A DNA stretch of 64,000 nucleotides from contig JARVGK010000003.1 in assembly GCA_029762535.1 (NCBI GenBank), positions 1 to 64,000 of the forward strand, written 5' to 3'. This document shows positions 1-9,965 of this stretch, piece after piece (the stretch's first letter is position 1; each line of letters opens with the position of its first letter). This stretch comes from Thermoplasmatota archaeon (GTDB lineage: Archaea; Thermoplasmatota; Penumbrarchaeia; Penumbrarchaeales; Penumbrarchaeaceae). The notes beneath the pieces were generated by a model, which did not search any database, was not told the origin of the DNA, and saw only the letters and a list, made by a program, of their open reading frames with translations. A program made the position numbers and the translations under genes.

Positions 1-915
1 AGCTGGAGCGCATCTGACACGCAGGGAATAACCGGAATAAACCTCACGATAGGGGACATGAAGGTGCCTCTCGTACCCAGCTTGAGGGAATGGGCGATCA
101 ACCTCGATGAGGGGACCCATGTCATAATTATCGAGGTATCCGACATTTCAGGCAGGACGGACAATGACAGCATCATTTTGATCGTGGACCTGACCCCGCC
201 GATGGTCGAAAGGTCGGCAGGTCCGATCGTCAGTGGCGGCTCGGTATTTCTCGAATGGTCCGTTAACGAGACCGAGATCGATGAATTGGAATGGAGCCTG
301 ACGCTGGATAACGAAACGGTCCCGGGAGTGGACTACGGCAAGGGAAGGCATGAGCTCAGGGATGTTCCACCAGGGAACCACGTCGCCGTGCTTACCGCTA
401 CGGATCCGGCCGGGAACAGTGTGGAGATCGTTTGGGATTTCAACGTTAAAAGCCAGGAACCGAAAGGGGTATCCGGCTCGGGTCTATCCCCTTTCATTGT
501 GATCCTGATCATCATCCTGTTCATAGCAGCCGTCATAGCCATAGCGGCCTTCCTTGTCCTGAGGAGAAGGCCAAAGGAAGAGGGTAAGAAGGTCGCAGGC
601 CCGGCGAGGCCCGAAAAGCTGAGGCTGAGCCATGTTGCCCCACTCGTCGCGGCCGGTCCGGCAAGGACAACTCCGCCCGCACAGCGCCCGGACGTGATCG
701 AGGACGGTCCGAGCTATATAAGGCCCAAGAGACCCGCACCCATGAAGAGGGACGCCGTCAGGTCGGGGCCGGTCGTCAGGCCGTCAGAAGCTAAGATACA
801 GAGACCTGCGAGAACCATAGAGACCGAACCTAAGAAAGCCTCCGATGAAGAGGTTCCGGTCTGGGACGAGGACGAGGTGGAATGGGACGAGATCCCGGAA
901 TGGGAAGATGCCTAA
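1..915 (+). CDS. C-terminal part of a membrane-anchored surface protein (cut by window start)
   Basis: The frame is open from base 1, so this is the 3' end of a longer gene. About 145 visible extracellular residues look like Ig/cadherin-type beta-sandwich domains (for example a D-x-x-G-N-S motif near the end of a domain). A single hydrophobic helix follows (codons near 478-561, rich in Ile, Val and Ala), with a basic stop-transfer Arg-Arg-Arg. The cytoplasmic tail of about 115 residues is rich in Pro, Arg and Lys and ends in a strongly acidic Trp/Glu/Asp segment. Several other proteins in the window share this plan of large ectodomain, one C-terminal helix and charged tail. Its function is unknown; attachment or cell-surface structure is an inference. 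Confidence 0.8.
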   Translation, partial: SWSASDTQGITGINLTIGDMKVPLVPSLREWAINLDEGTHVIIIEVSDISGRTDNDSIILIVDLTPPMVERSAGPIVSGGSVFLEWSVNETEIDELEWSLTLDNETVPGVDYGKGRHELRDVPPGNHVAVLTATDPAGNSVEIVWDFNVKSQEPKGVSGSGLSPFIVILIIILFIAAVIAIAAFLVLRRRPKEEGKKVAGPARPEKLRLSHVAPLVAAGPARTTPPAQRPDVIEDGPSYIRPKRPAPMKRDAVRSGPVVRPSEAKIQRPARTIETEPKKASDEEVPVWDEDEVEWDEIPEWEDA

Positions 916-938
916 TAACTGAATCATATTCCTCTTCC

Positions 939-1388
939 ATGCCCTATTACCACGATCACGATTGGATCATTCCGGGGAGGATCTTGGCATCCAGGATCCC
1001 TCCGGACCTGTCATATCTCTTGACGCTCAAAGAGTCGGGGGTATCATCGGCCCTCAACCTGACCGAGATGGATTGGCCCGGAGAATGGAAGGGGTCATGG
1101 GGCGGGGATTACATGCATATCCCCGTCTATGATCTCGGGATCCCGACTGAAGAGCAGGCCGTGAATGCGTTACGTTTCATAGAAGAGGGTCTCTTAACAG
1201 GAGCGGTGATGGTCCACTGCTTCGCAGGACTGGGGAGAACGGGGACGATCATCGCCCTCTACCTTGTAGAGTCCGGAATTGAACCCAGGGACGCAGTGGA
1301 GTTGGTCAGGAGCAGGCGTCCGGGATCGCTCGAGGTCCTGGAACAGGAGGAGTTCGTGCTGAGCTGGAGAAGAGGGGGAGGATCATGA
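939..1388 (+). CDS. Dual-specificity/tyrosine-type protein phosphatase
   Basis: A 149-residue small cysteine phosphatase. The P-loop HCFAGLGRTGT (residues 93-103) fits HCxxGxxRT, with Cys94 as predicted nucleophile and Arg100 as phosphate binder. Asp65 in the PVYDLG segment is a plausible general acid. An upstream in-frame start at 882 would overlap the preceding gene; the ATG at 939 follows that gene's stop and gives a normal family length. The stop overlaps the next start (ATGA), so it is probably translationally coupled to the nucleotidyltransferase. Substrate unknown; phosphoprotein, phosphosugar or phospholipid are all possible. Confidence 0.85.
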   Translation: MPYYHDHDWIIPGRILASRIPPDLSYLLTLKESGVSSALNLTEMDWPGEWKGSWGGDYMHIPVYDLGIPTEEQAVNALRFIEEGLLTGAVMVHCFAGLGRTGTIIALYLVESGIEPRDAVELVRSRRPGSLEVLEQEEFVLSWRRGGGS

Positions 1389-2122
1389 TGGACGTGATAG
1401 TGCTGGCCGGCGGTTTCGCGAAGAGGATGTGGCCCCTGACCAAAGATATGCCAAAGCAGCTGCTCCCGGTGGCCGGAAGGCCGATGCTGGACCACACCAT
1501 ACGCCCTATCCTTGCCATGAGAGAGTTGGAGAGGCTATTCGTATCCACCAACGAACGGTTCTCGGGGCAGTTCCGGGAGTTCCTCGATGGATATGGAGAT
1601 GAGAGGATAGAGCTCTTCGTCGAACCTTCACATGGCGAGGAGCAGAAGCTCGGGGCCATAGGCGGGCTGGGTTACCTGATCCGCGAGAGGGGTCTTTCCA
1701 GGGACACTATGATCGTCGGAGGCGACAATCTGTTCGAGTTCACCCCAAGCGAGCCCCTCGAGTTCTTCAGGAGCAGGAACAAGGATATCGTGGCCGTATA
1801 TGACGTCGGCTCTCTGGATAGAGCAAAGCTGTACGGGATAGTGGATGTGGACCGGGAAGGGGTCATCGTCGATCTCCTGGAGAAGCCCGATAACCCCCCC
1901 TCCACCCTTGCCGCGACGGCTTTCTACATGTTCAAGGCAGAGACCATCGGTCTTGTCAACCCCTACCTGAAAGGAGGGGGGAAAAGGGACGCTCTGGGAC
2001 ATTTCATATCCTATCTGGTCCGCGAGAAGGAAGTGCTGGCGTGGTCCTTTTCCGGGAAATGGTTCGATGTCGGGTCCCTGGAGGTCTACAGGGAGGCCGA
2101 TGAGTATTTCTCCGCAAGTTAG
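1385..2122 (+). CDS. Sugar-1-phosphate nucleotidyltransferase family protein
   Basis: A 245-residue NTP-transferase-fold protein. The N-terminal LAGGFAKRMWPLT and MPKQLLPVAGRPM segments match the nucleotide-binding signature (GGxxxR...PKxLLPV), with Arg14 and Lys24 in the expected places. VGGDN supplies the metal-binding Asp, EKP is present mid-protein, and WFDVGS is the usual C-terminal sugar-site motif. The family makes NDP-sugars from sugar-1-phosphates and NTP for cell-surface glycan synthesis. It lacks the left-handed beta-helix of acetyltransferase fusions. The four-base ATGA overlap with the phosphatase gene suggests joint expression. Sugar specificity cannot be read from the sequence. 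Confidence 0.85.
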   Translation: MMDVIVLAGGFAKRMWPLTKDMPKQLLPVAGRPMLDHTIRPILAMRELERLFVSTNERFSGQFREFLDGYGDERIELFVEPSHGEEQKLGAIGGLGYLIRERGLSRDTMIVGGDNLFEFTPSEPLEFFRSRNKDIVAVYDVGSLDRAKLYGIVDVDREGVIVDLLEKPDNPPSTLAATAFYMFKAETIGLVNPYLKGGGKRDALGHFISYLVREKEVLAWSFSGKWFDVGSLEVYREADEYFSAS

Positions 2123-2156
2123 GACGGGTTCGGATCCGACCGTCGACCCGGACAAC

Positions 2157-2897
2157 TCATAGACGAAGGTTCCAACCTGGATCGCGGTATTTGGACCTGA
2201 CCAAGGACCTGGATCGTTCCAGGTCCTTTTCGGACCACTCGAGGTCCATCCTTTCCCTGTCCGGTAGGATCGAATCGAGGACATGCCCTGCGAGTTCGGG
2301 TAGCGATATGTCCACATGATTGGATATCGGGGACACCTCTTTGCGAACGGAGGGGGTGGCATCCACGCATCCGAAGCGCCCGCCCCACAATAGCCTCTTC
2401 ATCAGCTCGGAGTCCATGGAATGAAGGACCGTTCCATGGACCTGGACCGTGTCCCAGGTCCATCTCATCGATGATCCGACCACCTTTCCGCCGCTCTTCA
2501 TGAATATCGATGTTCCATCAATGAATGTGTCAAGGCCCAATTCCCTGAAGGACCTGTCTATGGGTTCCAACACCGCCCTGTAAGCGCCTGAGATCCCTCC
2601 CGATATCATATCGACCGGGGCGGAAAGCGAGAAGGCGAACTCCCCATCTCCGTCGTTTAGGACGGCGCCTCCTCCGCTCATTCTCCTCACGACGGGGATC
2701 CCCAGGTCCCGGGCGAGCTCAAGGTCCACCTCTCCTTTCGCGCACTGGAACCTGCCTATCGTCAGGGACCGCGGGACCGTTCTCCAGCCCCTGAGTATCG
2801 GGACACCGTTCGATCTGACCCATTCGAAAACAATTTCCTCGAGGGCGAGGGCCCACTCGATATCCGAAGGTTTTATCCCATTGAACAGGACGTCCAT
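2157..2897 (-). CDS. Lipoate-protein ligase A family protein
   Basis: A 246-residue biotin/lipoate ligase-fold protein. RRMSGGGAVLND (residues about 91-102) is the conserved lipoyl-AMP-binding RRxSGGG(A)V loop, and GGKVVGSSMRWTWDTVQVHGTV carries the catalytic Lys and downstream His of LplA-type enzymes. It ends with SKYRDPGWNL, like the C-terminal region of archaeal and Thermoplasma-type ligases. The family activates lipoate or octanoate and transfers it to E2 or GcvH lysines. No lipoyl-domain partner lies in the window. It converges with the nucleotidyltransferase gene and is divergent from the histidine kinase, with AT-rich promoter-like sequence at about 2910-2940. Confidence 0.85.
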   Translation of the reverse strand: MDVLFNGIKPSDIEWALALEEIVFEWVRSNGVPILRGWRTVPRSLTIGRFQCAKGEVDLELARDLGIPVVRRMSGGGAVLNDGDGEFAFSLSAPVDMISGGISGAYRAVLEPIDRSFRELGLDTFIDGTSIFMKSGGKVVGSSMRWTWDTVQVHGTVLHSMDSELMKRLLWGGRFGCVDATPSVRKEVSPISNHVDISLPELAGHVLDSILPDRERMDLEWSEKDLERSRSLVRSKYRDPGWNLRL

Positions 2898-3034
2898 CGT
2901 CCGTTGAGATGGCAGGTATTATTTAGTAATTATCCGAAATAGCATGTTCAACGGATCTTTGGGGCGAAATTATCTATATCTTCCTAACATATATCCCTTC
3001 ATCTTGGGTTTCCTATGGGAAAGGTCCAGAATAT

Positions 3035-5713
3035 ATGGTTCGGACCAGCGGGGGTGCTGTGCTGAAGGCATCAGGTCCGATGGATATGAGAAAAACCGAC
3101 GGTCGCAAGGCGGACAGCCTGTTCAGGGCACTCCCTGTAGGGGGGGGTATTCTCATCGACAGGGTGTTCGTCGAGGTGAACGACGCCTTCTGCGATATGC
3201 TGGGTCACACCAGGGACGAGCTGATAGGCCGCTCGTCGCGGATGGTCTATCCCACCGATGAGGATTTCGAATATGTCGGCAGGGAGAAATACCGACAGAT
3301 CGCCGAGACCGGGTCCGGGCAGTTGGAGGCGCGCTTCCTCCGAAAGGACGGGGAGATATTGGACGTCCTGCTGAGCAGTACCTATTTGGATCTCTCCGAT
3401 CCCTCAAAAGGCGTGACCTTCACCGCAATGGACATCACCCGATCCAAGAAAGAGAGAGAGGAGCTGAAAAGGAGCGATTCCCTGTTAAAAGCCATCAATA
3501 GGGGCATCAACGATATCGTCTGGATGATGGACATGGACATGAGGTTCACCTATGTCAGCCCCTCGATCGAGAAGGTGCTGGAATACAGGCCCGAGGAGGT
3601 TTTGGGAACATCCGTCCTCTCATATTTTCCTGAAGAGGACCTGGTAGAGGTAAGAGCGAACATCAAGCAAAGGCTGCGATCCCCTGATGCCGAGGGGAAG
3701 AACGTTGTTTTCGAATACAGGATGGTCTCAAGGTCTGGAAAGCTTGTCCCTGTCGAGGTCTCGTCCTCCGTCAAACGTGACGAGGACGGTAATGTCCTGG
3801 AGTTCTACGGCGTAACCAGGGACATCTCCGAGAGGATGAAGCGGGATATGGAGAGGGGCAATCTACACAGGATCATGGCATCGCTTCCTTCAGGGGTGAT
3901 GGTCATTGACGATTCCGAGAAAGTCGTGCATTTGAACGATGCCGCCCGCAGGTTCTTCGGATCCAGCGGTTCGGATGAGGGGCCAAAGGCATGCGGAGAT
4001 GTTTTGGGATGCAGGAACCGGAACATCACCCCCGAAGGCTGCGGGCGCTCGGAGAACTGCGCATCATGCAGGATCCTGAAATATATCAGGGACGTCCTGG
4101 CAGGCGGGGAAGGCGTTGAGGGGGAGGATCTGGACATCAGTGTCGAGGACCGATCCGAACCTCGATCGTTGATATTCAGCGTGGTCCCTATGGTGGAGAG
4201 AGGCGAACGGATGGCCCTCGTTTCGTTCAACGATATCACTCCAAGGAGAGCCGCGGAGCGTGATCTTGCCATCAGCGAGGCGAAGCTGTCCAGGGCGGAG
4301 CAGGTCGCCGGGATCGGGTACTGGGAGTTCGACATGGGCAAGGGGACGGTTAGGGCATCCGAAGGGGCGAAAAGGTTGTACGGGATAGTCGGGGACGATC
4401 TGAGAATAACGGAGGTCCAGCAAATACCCCTCCCCGAGTATCGGGGCATGCTCGACTCCGCCCTCAAGGATCTGATCGATAAAGGGCTGTCCTATGACGT
4501 CGAGTTCAAGATCGAAAGGCCAAGCGACTCAGAGGTGATCGATATACACAGCATAGCGGAGTACGATGCTGATAGGAACGTGGTATTCGGCATTATCCGG
4601 GATGAAACGGATCGAAAAGCAATGGAGGAGGCCCTCAGAAAGAGCGAGTCCCTGCTCAACAACACCCAGAGGATCGCCCGGATCGGAGGGTGGGAATATG
4701 ACGTAGAGAAGAAGGCCATGTTCTGGACGAAGGAGCTCTACCACCTGCACGGGATCGAGGATGCCGAGATCGAGCCCGGAAGCACCCATCACATAGACAG
4801 GAGCATAACCTGCTACGATCCCGAATACCGTCCGTTAATAAGGTCTGCCTTCGAGAGATGCGTTTCCGAAGGTGAGCCTTACGATCTCGAGTTCCCGTTC
4901 ACATCTTACATGGGGGAGAAGATGTGGATAAGGACGTCCGGGATCCCCTTTATGAAGAGGGGGAAGGTCGAAAAGGTCATGGGGACCCTGATGGACATAA
5001 CCTCGCTGAAGAGGGCCAGGGAGGATCTCATCGAGCAGCGCGATATCGCCAGTTTCCATCTGGACCTGCTCAACCACGACATAGGCAACCTTCATCAGGG
5101 CCTCTACAGCTCCATGCAGCTACTGGAGATGACGGACGATCCCGACAAGCGCCGATCGATAATCAGGCTCTCATTGGGGATACTGACGCGGAGCATGAAG
5201 CTCACAGAGGACGTCAAGCTTCTATCCCACATGAGGGATTCGAAGATAGCCTTCGAGCCCGTGGACATTGTATCGATGATCAAGAGGGTGTCCTCCATGG
5301 TGATGGATATGTTCACCGAGCGCGATGTTCGGATAGATATGGACGCCCCTACGGAGAAGTTCACGGTGACGGCGGAACCATTCCTCGAGCAGCTCGTGCT
5401 CAACCTCCTCCACAACGCCGTGAAATGCCAGAGGGAGAAGCCCCGCGTTGAAGTGAAGGTCCGGCGTCAGGAGGGAAAGCTCATAGTGGATTTCGACGAT
5501 CACGGCCCAGGTTTTCCGGCCAGTTCGATAGAGGAGCTGATCAAAAAGACGCGGATGGGGGTCGGAACGAGAAGGGGTCTGGGCCTCGTTCTCTCGGCCG
5601 AGATCGCAAAACGGCACGATGCGACGCTCGAGGTGATGCCAACGGTAAAGGGCGATCCCTCGAAAGGGACGAGGTTCAGGCTGTCGCTAATGAACGGTGA
5701 TTCGTCTTCCTAA
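3035..5713 (+). CDS. Multi-PAS sensor histidine kinase
   Basis: An 892-residue protein with no clear membrane helix, so probably cytosolic. About five PAS/PAC modules occupy residues 25-670. The third carries a cysteine cluster (CGDVLGC ... EGCG ... CASCR, about residues 320-350) of the kind seen in redox or metal-sensing PAS domains. His681 in LLNHDIGNLHQG is the likely phosphoacceptor. The HATPase domain follows, with an N-box (NLLHNAVKC), G1 (DDHGPGFP) and G2 (RRGLGLVLS). The NHDIxNxxQ form of the H-box is common in archaeal kinases. No receiver protein is adjacent, so the partner is unknown. The ATG at 3035 was chosen with a weak AAAGGT upstream; a later start near 3080 is possible. Confidence 0.9.
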   Translation: MVRTSGGAVLKASGPMDMRKTDGRKADSLFRALPVGGGILIDRVFVEVNDAFCDMLGHTRDELIGRSSRMVYPTDEDFEYVGREKYRQIAETGSGQLEARFLRKDGEILDVLLSSTYLDLSDPSKGVTFTAMDITRSKKEREELKRSDSLLKAINRGINDIVWMMDMDMRFTYVSPSIEKVLEYRPEEVLGTSVLSYFPEEDLVEVRANIKQRLRSPDAEGKNVVFEYRMVSRSGKLVPVEVSSSVKRDEDGNVLEFYGVTRDISERMKRDMERGNLHRIMASLPSGVMVIDDSEKVVHLNDAARRFFGSSGSDEGPKACGDVLGCRNRNITPEGCGRSENCASCRILKYIRDVLAGGEGVEGEDLDISVEDRSEPRSLIFSVVPMVERGERMALVSFNDITPRRAAERDLAISEAKLSRAEQVAGIGYWEFDMGKGTVRASEGAKRLYGIVGDDLRITEVQQIPLPEYRGMLDSALKDLIDKGLSYDVEFKIERPSDSEVIDIHSIAEYDADRNVVFGIIRDETDRKAMEEALRKSESLLNNTQRIARIGGWEYDVEKKAMFWTKELYHLHGIEDAEIEPGSTHHIDRSITCYDPEYRPLIRSAFERCVSEGEPYDLEFPFTSYMGEKMWIRTSGIPFMKRGKVEKVMGTLMDITSLKRAREDLIEQRDIASFHLDLLNHDIGNLHQGLYSSMQLLEMTDDPDKRRSIIRLSLGILTRSMKLTEDVKLLSHMRDSKIAFEPVDIVSMIKRVSSMVMDMFTERDVRIDMDAPTEKFTVTAEPFLEQLVLNLLHNAVKCQREKPRVEVKVRRQEGKLIVDFDDHGPGFPASSIEELIKKTRMGVGTRRGLGLVLSAEIAKRHDATLEVMPTVKGDPSKGTRFRLSLMNGDSSS

Positions 5714-5724
5714 GCTGAGACATT

Positions 5725-5734
5725 AAAAAAAAAA
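5725..5734 (-). terminator. Poly-T tract downstream of small zinc protein gene
   Basis: A run of ten A on the plus strand reads as T10 on the minus strand, about 80 bases after the stop of the small zinc-ribbon gene. Oligo-T alone is a common archaeal terminator. No strong hairpin was seen. Confidence 0.4.
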
Positions 5735-5811
5735 TTATCCTTCCACTTAATTCTCGTGGAGGAAAATGGATCCGGGGATGGATTACCATCCCCTTCAATT
5801 CCAACGGCGCT

Positions 5812-5985
5812 TCAGAACCGTCTCGGATTGGGGTTCTTCTTCCTGTAGCAGTCCCTGCAGTAAACTGGTCTGGTCCCGTCGGGCTTGAAGGGTACCTCGG
5901 TCTCAACGCCGCACTCTGCACAAGTGACCTTATGCATCTCCCGAGGAGGACGATCATATCCTCCCCTCCTGTTATCCCTATACAT
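5812..5985 (-). CDS. Small CxxC...CxxC zinc-binding protein
   Basis: A 57-residue protein starting MYRDNRRGGYDRPPRE. The core has CAEC, then a spacer containing PFKPDGTRPVYC, then CRDCY. This matches a widespread family of tiny CxxC-x(about 17)-CxxC proteins with an RPVYCxxCY signature, presumed to bind zinc. A longer reading to 6102 would run into the upstream regulator gene and adds unlike residues, so the ATG at 5985 with a GGAAT-type ribosome site is preferred. The N-terminal Arg/Gly-rich stretch could bind nucleic acid (inference). Function unknown. Confidence 0.75.
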   Translation of the reverse strand: MYRDNRRGGYDRPPREMHKVTCAECGVETEVPFKPDGTRPVYCRDCYRKKNPNPRRF

Positions 5986-6088
5986 ATTGATTATTCCTTT
6001 GGCCCCATTGGACAGGGGCTTGGAACCATCAAAACCTAAGTGAATAATAAACTTTTGCCAATTACAAGTGTGTACAATGACAGTAAGT

Positions 6089-6742
6089 TCAATAGTGCTC
6101 ATCTATGAGAGATGATATCAGGCGGCATTCGGCCTTGCGGAGATGCTCGATCGCAGTGGCCTTGCTCACGCCCAATCTGGATGCCAGGTCCTCTGCCTTA
6201 ACTTTCCTTGGATAATTGTAGTAACCGCTCTTTTTCGCCTCGAAAAGGATCTCCCTCTGCTTCTGCGTTAAACGGGATATTAAATCCTTTTCCTGGAATG
6301 TCGCTTGCGAAAAGGAAATCCTTCTGACGGACCCGAAGAGTTTCATAATCTTTACTGCTCTTTTCAGTTCATTTTCCTCGCCCATGCAGGATAAGAGCAT
6401 CCTGCCATCCTTCCAGAAGGTCGGGTCTGTCCAGATCACATCCATCCTAGAACCCCTGAACATGTCCTTCAGGATCCCTTCCGGTGCCTTCGCATAGAAG
6501 AGGACTATATATTGATCACCATTTCTGGACAGTATCGTGGTCTGTACCGATAAAGGCCATTTGATACTCTGCATCTCTACACCATTCTTCAGTTTCATCT
6601 CGGCGACCATCACCTTGACCCCTTCTTCGAAATCCACCCGTAGGAGATGTATCAATCGGAAAGATTCGATACGATCGAGAAGGCCTTTCTGGTATGTTTT
6701 AAAGAGGATCCCAGGTTCGAACTCCATTGTAAGCTTGCGCAT
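6089..6742 (-). CDS. Bacterioopsin-activator-type HTH transcription regulator
   Basis: A 217-residue protein. The last 55 residues (LTQKQREILFEAKKSGYYNYPRK..., then LASRLGVSKATAIEHLRKAE) match the HTH_10/Bat-type helix-turn-helix. The first 150 residues form an uncharacterised alpha/beta sensor region typical of small archaeal Bat-like regulators. It is transcribed away from the ABC exporter operon across a 97-bp gap. A TTTAAA element 22-31 bases before its start suggests a leaderless transcript. Control of the neighbouring ABC operon is a reasonable guess from the divergent arrangement. Confidence 0.8.
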   Translation of the reverse strand: MRKLTMEFEPGILFKTYQKGLLDRIESFRLIHLLRVDFEEGVKVMVAEMKLKNGVEMQSIKWPLSVQTTILSRNGDQYIVLFYAKAPEGILKDMFRGSRMDVIWTDPTFWKDGRMLLSCMGEENELKRAVKIMKLFGSVRRISFSQATFQEKDLISRLTQKQREILFEAKKSGYYNYPRKVKAEDLASRLGVSKATAIEHLRKAECRLISSLIDEHY

Positions 6743-6839
6743 GATGCTGTAATAATTGACCGGTTATTTAAAGTGCCATACATGAACGGCAATGAAAATA
6801 TTTACGATCGAACCCATACTCCATTACAGGAGGAATATC
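6743..6839. promoter_or_regulatory. Divergent promoter region, Bat-type regulator / ABC exporter
   Basis: A symmetric TATA-like TTATTTAAAG lies at 6764-6773, about 25 bases from the minus-strand start codon. An AT-rich GAAAATATTTAC lies at about 6793-6805, placed for a plus-strand start near 6826. AGGAGG at 6828-6833 is the ribosome site of the ABC ATPase gene. A regulator site between the two promoters is likely but no clear operator was seen. Confidence 0.4.
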
Positions 6840-7523
6840 ATGAAACTAGTGGAGATCGATCAGGTCCATAAGAGCTATTATTCAGGTGGAGACAGGACGC
6901 ATGTCATAAGAGGAGCGGACCTATCGATGGAGAGAGGAGAAATGGTGATGATAATGGGCCCGTCAGGATCGGGCAAGACCACGCTCTTGAACCTACTGGG
7001 AGGTATTGATAAGCCCGATTCCGGCATACTTCGGGTGGATGGTCTCGATCTCACGAACCTTGGTAAGAAGGAGTTGACGAGATTCCGAAGGGAGAAGGTG
7101 GGATTCATATTCCAGTTCTACAACCTGATCCCCACATTGACATCCCTCGAGAACGTCGAGCTTGGCCTTGAGGCGCTAGGCCTTCCCAAGAAGGAAATCA
7201 GGTCGAGGGCTTTGAAGTACCTGAGGCTTGTCAATCTCGATGACAAGCTCGGTTCATATCCTCAGGAGCTTTCGGGAGGACAGCAGCAACGGGTCGCAAT
7301 AGCAAGAGCCCTTGCCAAAGAGCCAAAGTTGATCCTTGCCGATGAGCCGACAGGGAACATAGATGAGGAGCATGAGAACATTATAATGAGCCTAATGAAG
7401 GACCTGCAGCATCGATCGAAGACAGCTTTCATGATCGTTTCCCACAACACGCGGCTGAAGCGTTTTATGGACCACACCCTCCACCTGAGACGCGGAAAGC
7501 TATCGGAAAGCAATGGAGGTTGA
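6840..7523 (+). CDS. ABC transporter ATP-binding protein (LolD/MacB type)
   Basis: A 227-residue ATPase with Walker [11 protein letters not shown]-loop FQFYNLIP, signature [15 protein letters not shown], Walker [13 protein letters not shown] and a switch His in SHNTR. The TGNID form and the partner permease place it in the LolD/MacB/FtsE-like group, which drives mechanical or export work on lipids, peptides or proteins rather than import. AGGAGG precedes the ATG at 6840; a longer start at 6792 lacks this. The permease gene begins five bases after the stop. Confidence 0.93.
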   Translation: MKLVEIDQVHKSYYSGGDRTHVIRGADLSMERGEMVMIMGPSGSGKTTLLNLLGGIDKPDSGILRVDGLDLTNLGKKELTRFRREKVGFIFQFYNLIPTLTSLENVELGLEALGLPKKEIRSRALKYLRLVNLDDKLGSYPQELSGGQQQRVAIARALAKEPKLILADEPTGNIDEEHENIIMSLMKDLQHRSKTAFMIVSHNTRLKRFMDHTLHLRRGKLSESNGG

Positions 7524-7528
7524 CGTAA

Positions 7529-9838
7529 TTGAATGCGATATACAAGAGTGTTTTAAGAAAACTTTGGAACATGAGATGGCGGTCCATTGCGTTCTCTCTG
7601 GTTATCGCACTTGCGGTGGCCATGCTTGTTTCCGGCCTTTATTCTTCATTGGTATTCGATCACTCCATAGATACTTTCATCGAAGGGACGAATTTTCCCG
7701 ATGTTTTCGTTCAGCTGTCAGATCCGATCGATGATGCCTCGATCGATGATATTCTATCCTCCTCATCTACCATAGACGCTTATTCCCTACGGCTTAAGGC
7801 CGATGGCATCTATCACAACGGGGGTGAAACCTATCCGGCGATCTTCATAGGGATCGATGATCCAACAAGGGAAGACATTGCCAGACTGGTCCTTAAGCAA
7901 GGTCGGTTCTTCGAAGGAAATGGCACGGGCGTCGTGGTCGCTGGGATGGAAAGTATCGGAGCGGAGGAAGGGTCGGAACTGGCCTTTTCAATAGGAACCA
8001 AAGACTTCAGACTGAACATCACAGGTTCCATTCAGACCACGGAGTATCTTTTCTTCCAGGCGATCCCAGATTCTTCACTTCCCTTTCCAGGGCAGGTCGT
8101 TGTGGTCTATATGGGTTTGGAGGATCTGCAAGCCATCGTCGGTCCTGGGATCAATGATATGATCCTCATCTTTTCCAGCGGCTCGGATACTGAGGATGCG
8201 ATACCCGAACTGGAAGGCCTGCCCATATCCCATTTGGTCCGTCAGAGGGATCATCCCAGCATCGTTTTCATGGATCTGGGAGTGGTGAAGATGAAGAACA
8301 TGTTCCCTCTACTTTCTTCCATATTCATGGTGATAGGCATGATCTCGATCTTCATGACCTTCTACAGGATCGTCATGAACGATTCCAGATACATTGGGGT
8401 GATGATGTCCCTCGGTTACAGCAAGGGGAGGATAGTGGCATCCTATATGGCCATGGGGGCGTTTCTGGCTCTGATAGGCTCGATATTGGGGTTTCTGTTA
8501 TCTCTACTTTTCACCTATGGTGTTATGTCCATAACGATGACGATGGTCGCCGATATCGATCTCGCTTTTCCGGTCGATCCGATGCCTTTCATGATAGGGG
8601 CTCTCTATGCGTTCGGGAGCGTTCTAGTATCCATAGGCATCCCGGTCATCGTGATAACCCGACAGAGTGTCCGGGAAGCCCTGGACCACAAGCCTAGGAC
8701 GAGGGTAGCGACGTTAGGGACCTCCCTTGGAGGGCTTTCCACCCTGAAAGTCATGGCGTTGAGGAACACCTTCAGGAACCCACCAAGGACCGCACTGACC
8801 GTCCTTGTGATCGGTATATCCATAGGTATGGCTGGATCGTGGCTGGTCATTACCGACTCGTCGATGACGTTCCTGAACGAACAGGTGGACTCCGATACCT
8901 GGGATATCAGGGCCGATTTCAACGGGATGAAGGATAACGATAACATCTCTCTTATACTTGATCTTCCCGATGCCGATTATGTCATACCTTTCGCTTTCTA
9001 TGCCGGCTCAGTAGAGAAGGGAGGCGAAGAGGATCACTCCTACATAGTCGCATGTGACGACATGGCCCAAGCCAGAGAATTCGAACTGCAGGAGGGGAAC
9101 TTGGATCTCTCAGGAGCAGTGATCACGAATAAACTCGCGAAGGATATGGGCCTGAAAGTTGGCGATAGCATAAGGATCTCAGTGGGACCGAGTTCGATGA
9201 TGATAACCATCACAGGGATTGTCTATGATATTCTGGGTCATACCGTGTACATGGATCGGAACGCTGCCTCGCAGATCGTCGAGAAAGATGTCTCATCGGG
9301 AGCTTTCATCAAATTGGATGATAAACAGCAAGTAGGGGCCAGGGCCTCTGAGATCAGAATGATCCCTGGAATATCCCGGGTCACCGTACAGGATGATATA
9401 TCAAGATCGGTCGAGGAGACCTTCGGTCAGGCCATGAGCATGTTATGGGCATATTTCTTGATCACCTTGTTGATAGCACTGGTGATCGCCGGATCGGCCA
9501 TAATCATCTCGACCATGGAGCGGGACCTGGAATATGCCACTTTGGAGACATTGGGGATCAAAAGGGAAAAGGTGATAGGTACGCTCGTACTAGAAGTGAC
9601 AATAATTGGGCTATTATCCTCTGCCATAGGGGTCCCGATGTCCTTTATACTTGGAAAACTAGTCGCCTTGGTAATGGAGGAGATACTCTACACCTTTCCC
9701 ATACTCTTCGCCATGAGCACGATCCTCCTAACATTCTTTTTGGGAACTCTATTTGTCCTGGGATCATCGATATTTCCGATCCGTTACACTGCGAAGTTGA
9801 ACGTCGAGAGGACCATAAGGGAGAGAACAGCTGCATAG
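7529..9838 (+). CDS. FtsX/MacB-type ABC transporter permease
   Basis: A 769-residue permease starting with TTG at 7529, eight bases after GGAGGT. It has an N-terminal helix (about 17-40), a large extracytoplasmic MacB_PCD-like domain (about 45-260), three helices (about 262-380) ending in a basic loop, then a second helix-periplasmic domain-three-helix set (about 415-750). The duplicated FtsX layout is typical of archaeal MacB-like permeases paired with LolD-type ATPases. No periplasmic adaptor is next to it. Substrate unknown; surface lipid, lipoprotein or peptide handling is inferred. The region after the stop (9839-9965) holds the next gene's promoter. Confidence 0.9.
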   Translation: MNAIYKSVLRKLWNMRWRSIAFSLVIALAVAMLVSGLYSSLVFDHSIDTFIEGTNFPDVFVQLSDPIDDASIDDILSSSSTIDAYSLRLKADGIYHNGGETYPAIFIGIDDPTREDIARLVLKQGRFFEGNGTGVVVAGMESIGAEEGSELAFSIGTKDFRLNITGSIQTTEYLFFQAIPDSSLPFPGQVVVVYMGLEDLQAIVGPGINDMILIFSSGSDTEDAIPELEGLPISHLVRQRDHPSIVFMDLGVVKMKNMFPLLSSIFMVIGMISIFMTFYRIVMNDSRYIGVMMSLGYSKGRIVASYMAMGAFLALIGSILGFLLSLLFTYGVMSITMTMVADIDLAFPVDPMPFMIGALYAFGSVLVSIGIPVIVITRQSVREALDHKPRTRVATLGTSLGGLSTLKVMALRNTFRNPPRTALTVLVIGISIGMAGSWLVITDSSMTFLNEQVDSDTWDIRADFNGMKDNDNISLILDLPDADYVIPFAFYAGSVEKGGEEDHSYIVACDDMAQAREFELQEGNLDLSGAVITNKLAKDMGLKVGDSIRISVGPSSMMITITGIVYDILGHTVYMDRNAASQIVEKDVSSGAFIKLDDKQQVGARASEIRMIPGISRVTVQDDISRSVEETFGQAMSMLWAYFLITLLIALVIAGSAIIISTMERDLEYATLETLGIKREKVIGTLVLEVTIIGLLSSAIGVPMSFILGKLVALVMEEILYTFPILFAMSTILLTFFLGTLFVLGSSIFPIRYTAKLNVERTIRERTAA

Positions 9839-9965
9839 ACCTAACTGGTGTAGCGAAACGTCCTATTAGGGTAGTTTTCATCCCTTTTTGGGTTGTTCAG
9901 GGGTATTGTGTCGGAAAACAATAAAATAACGGGTAGTTCCATATGGTCCATGCGGGGGTATTCGC

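Noticed and set aside
1628..2362. 244-codon minus-strand frame over the nucleotidyltransferase gene
   Set aside because: Shadow of two real genes; low-complexity, no domain, and overlaps both.
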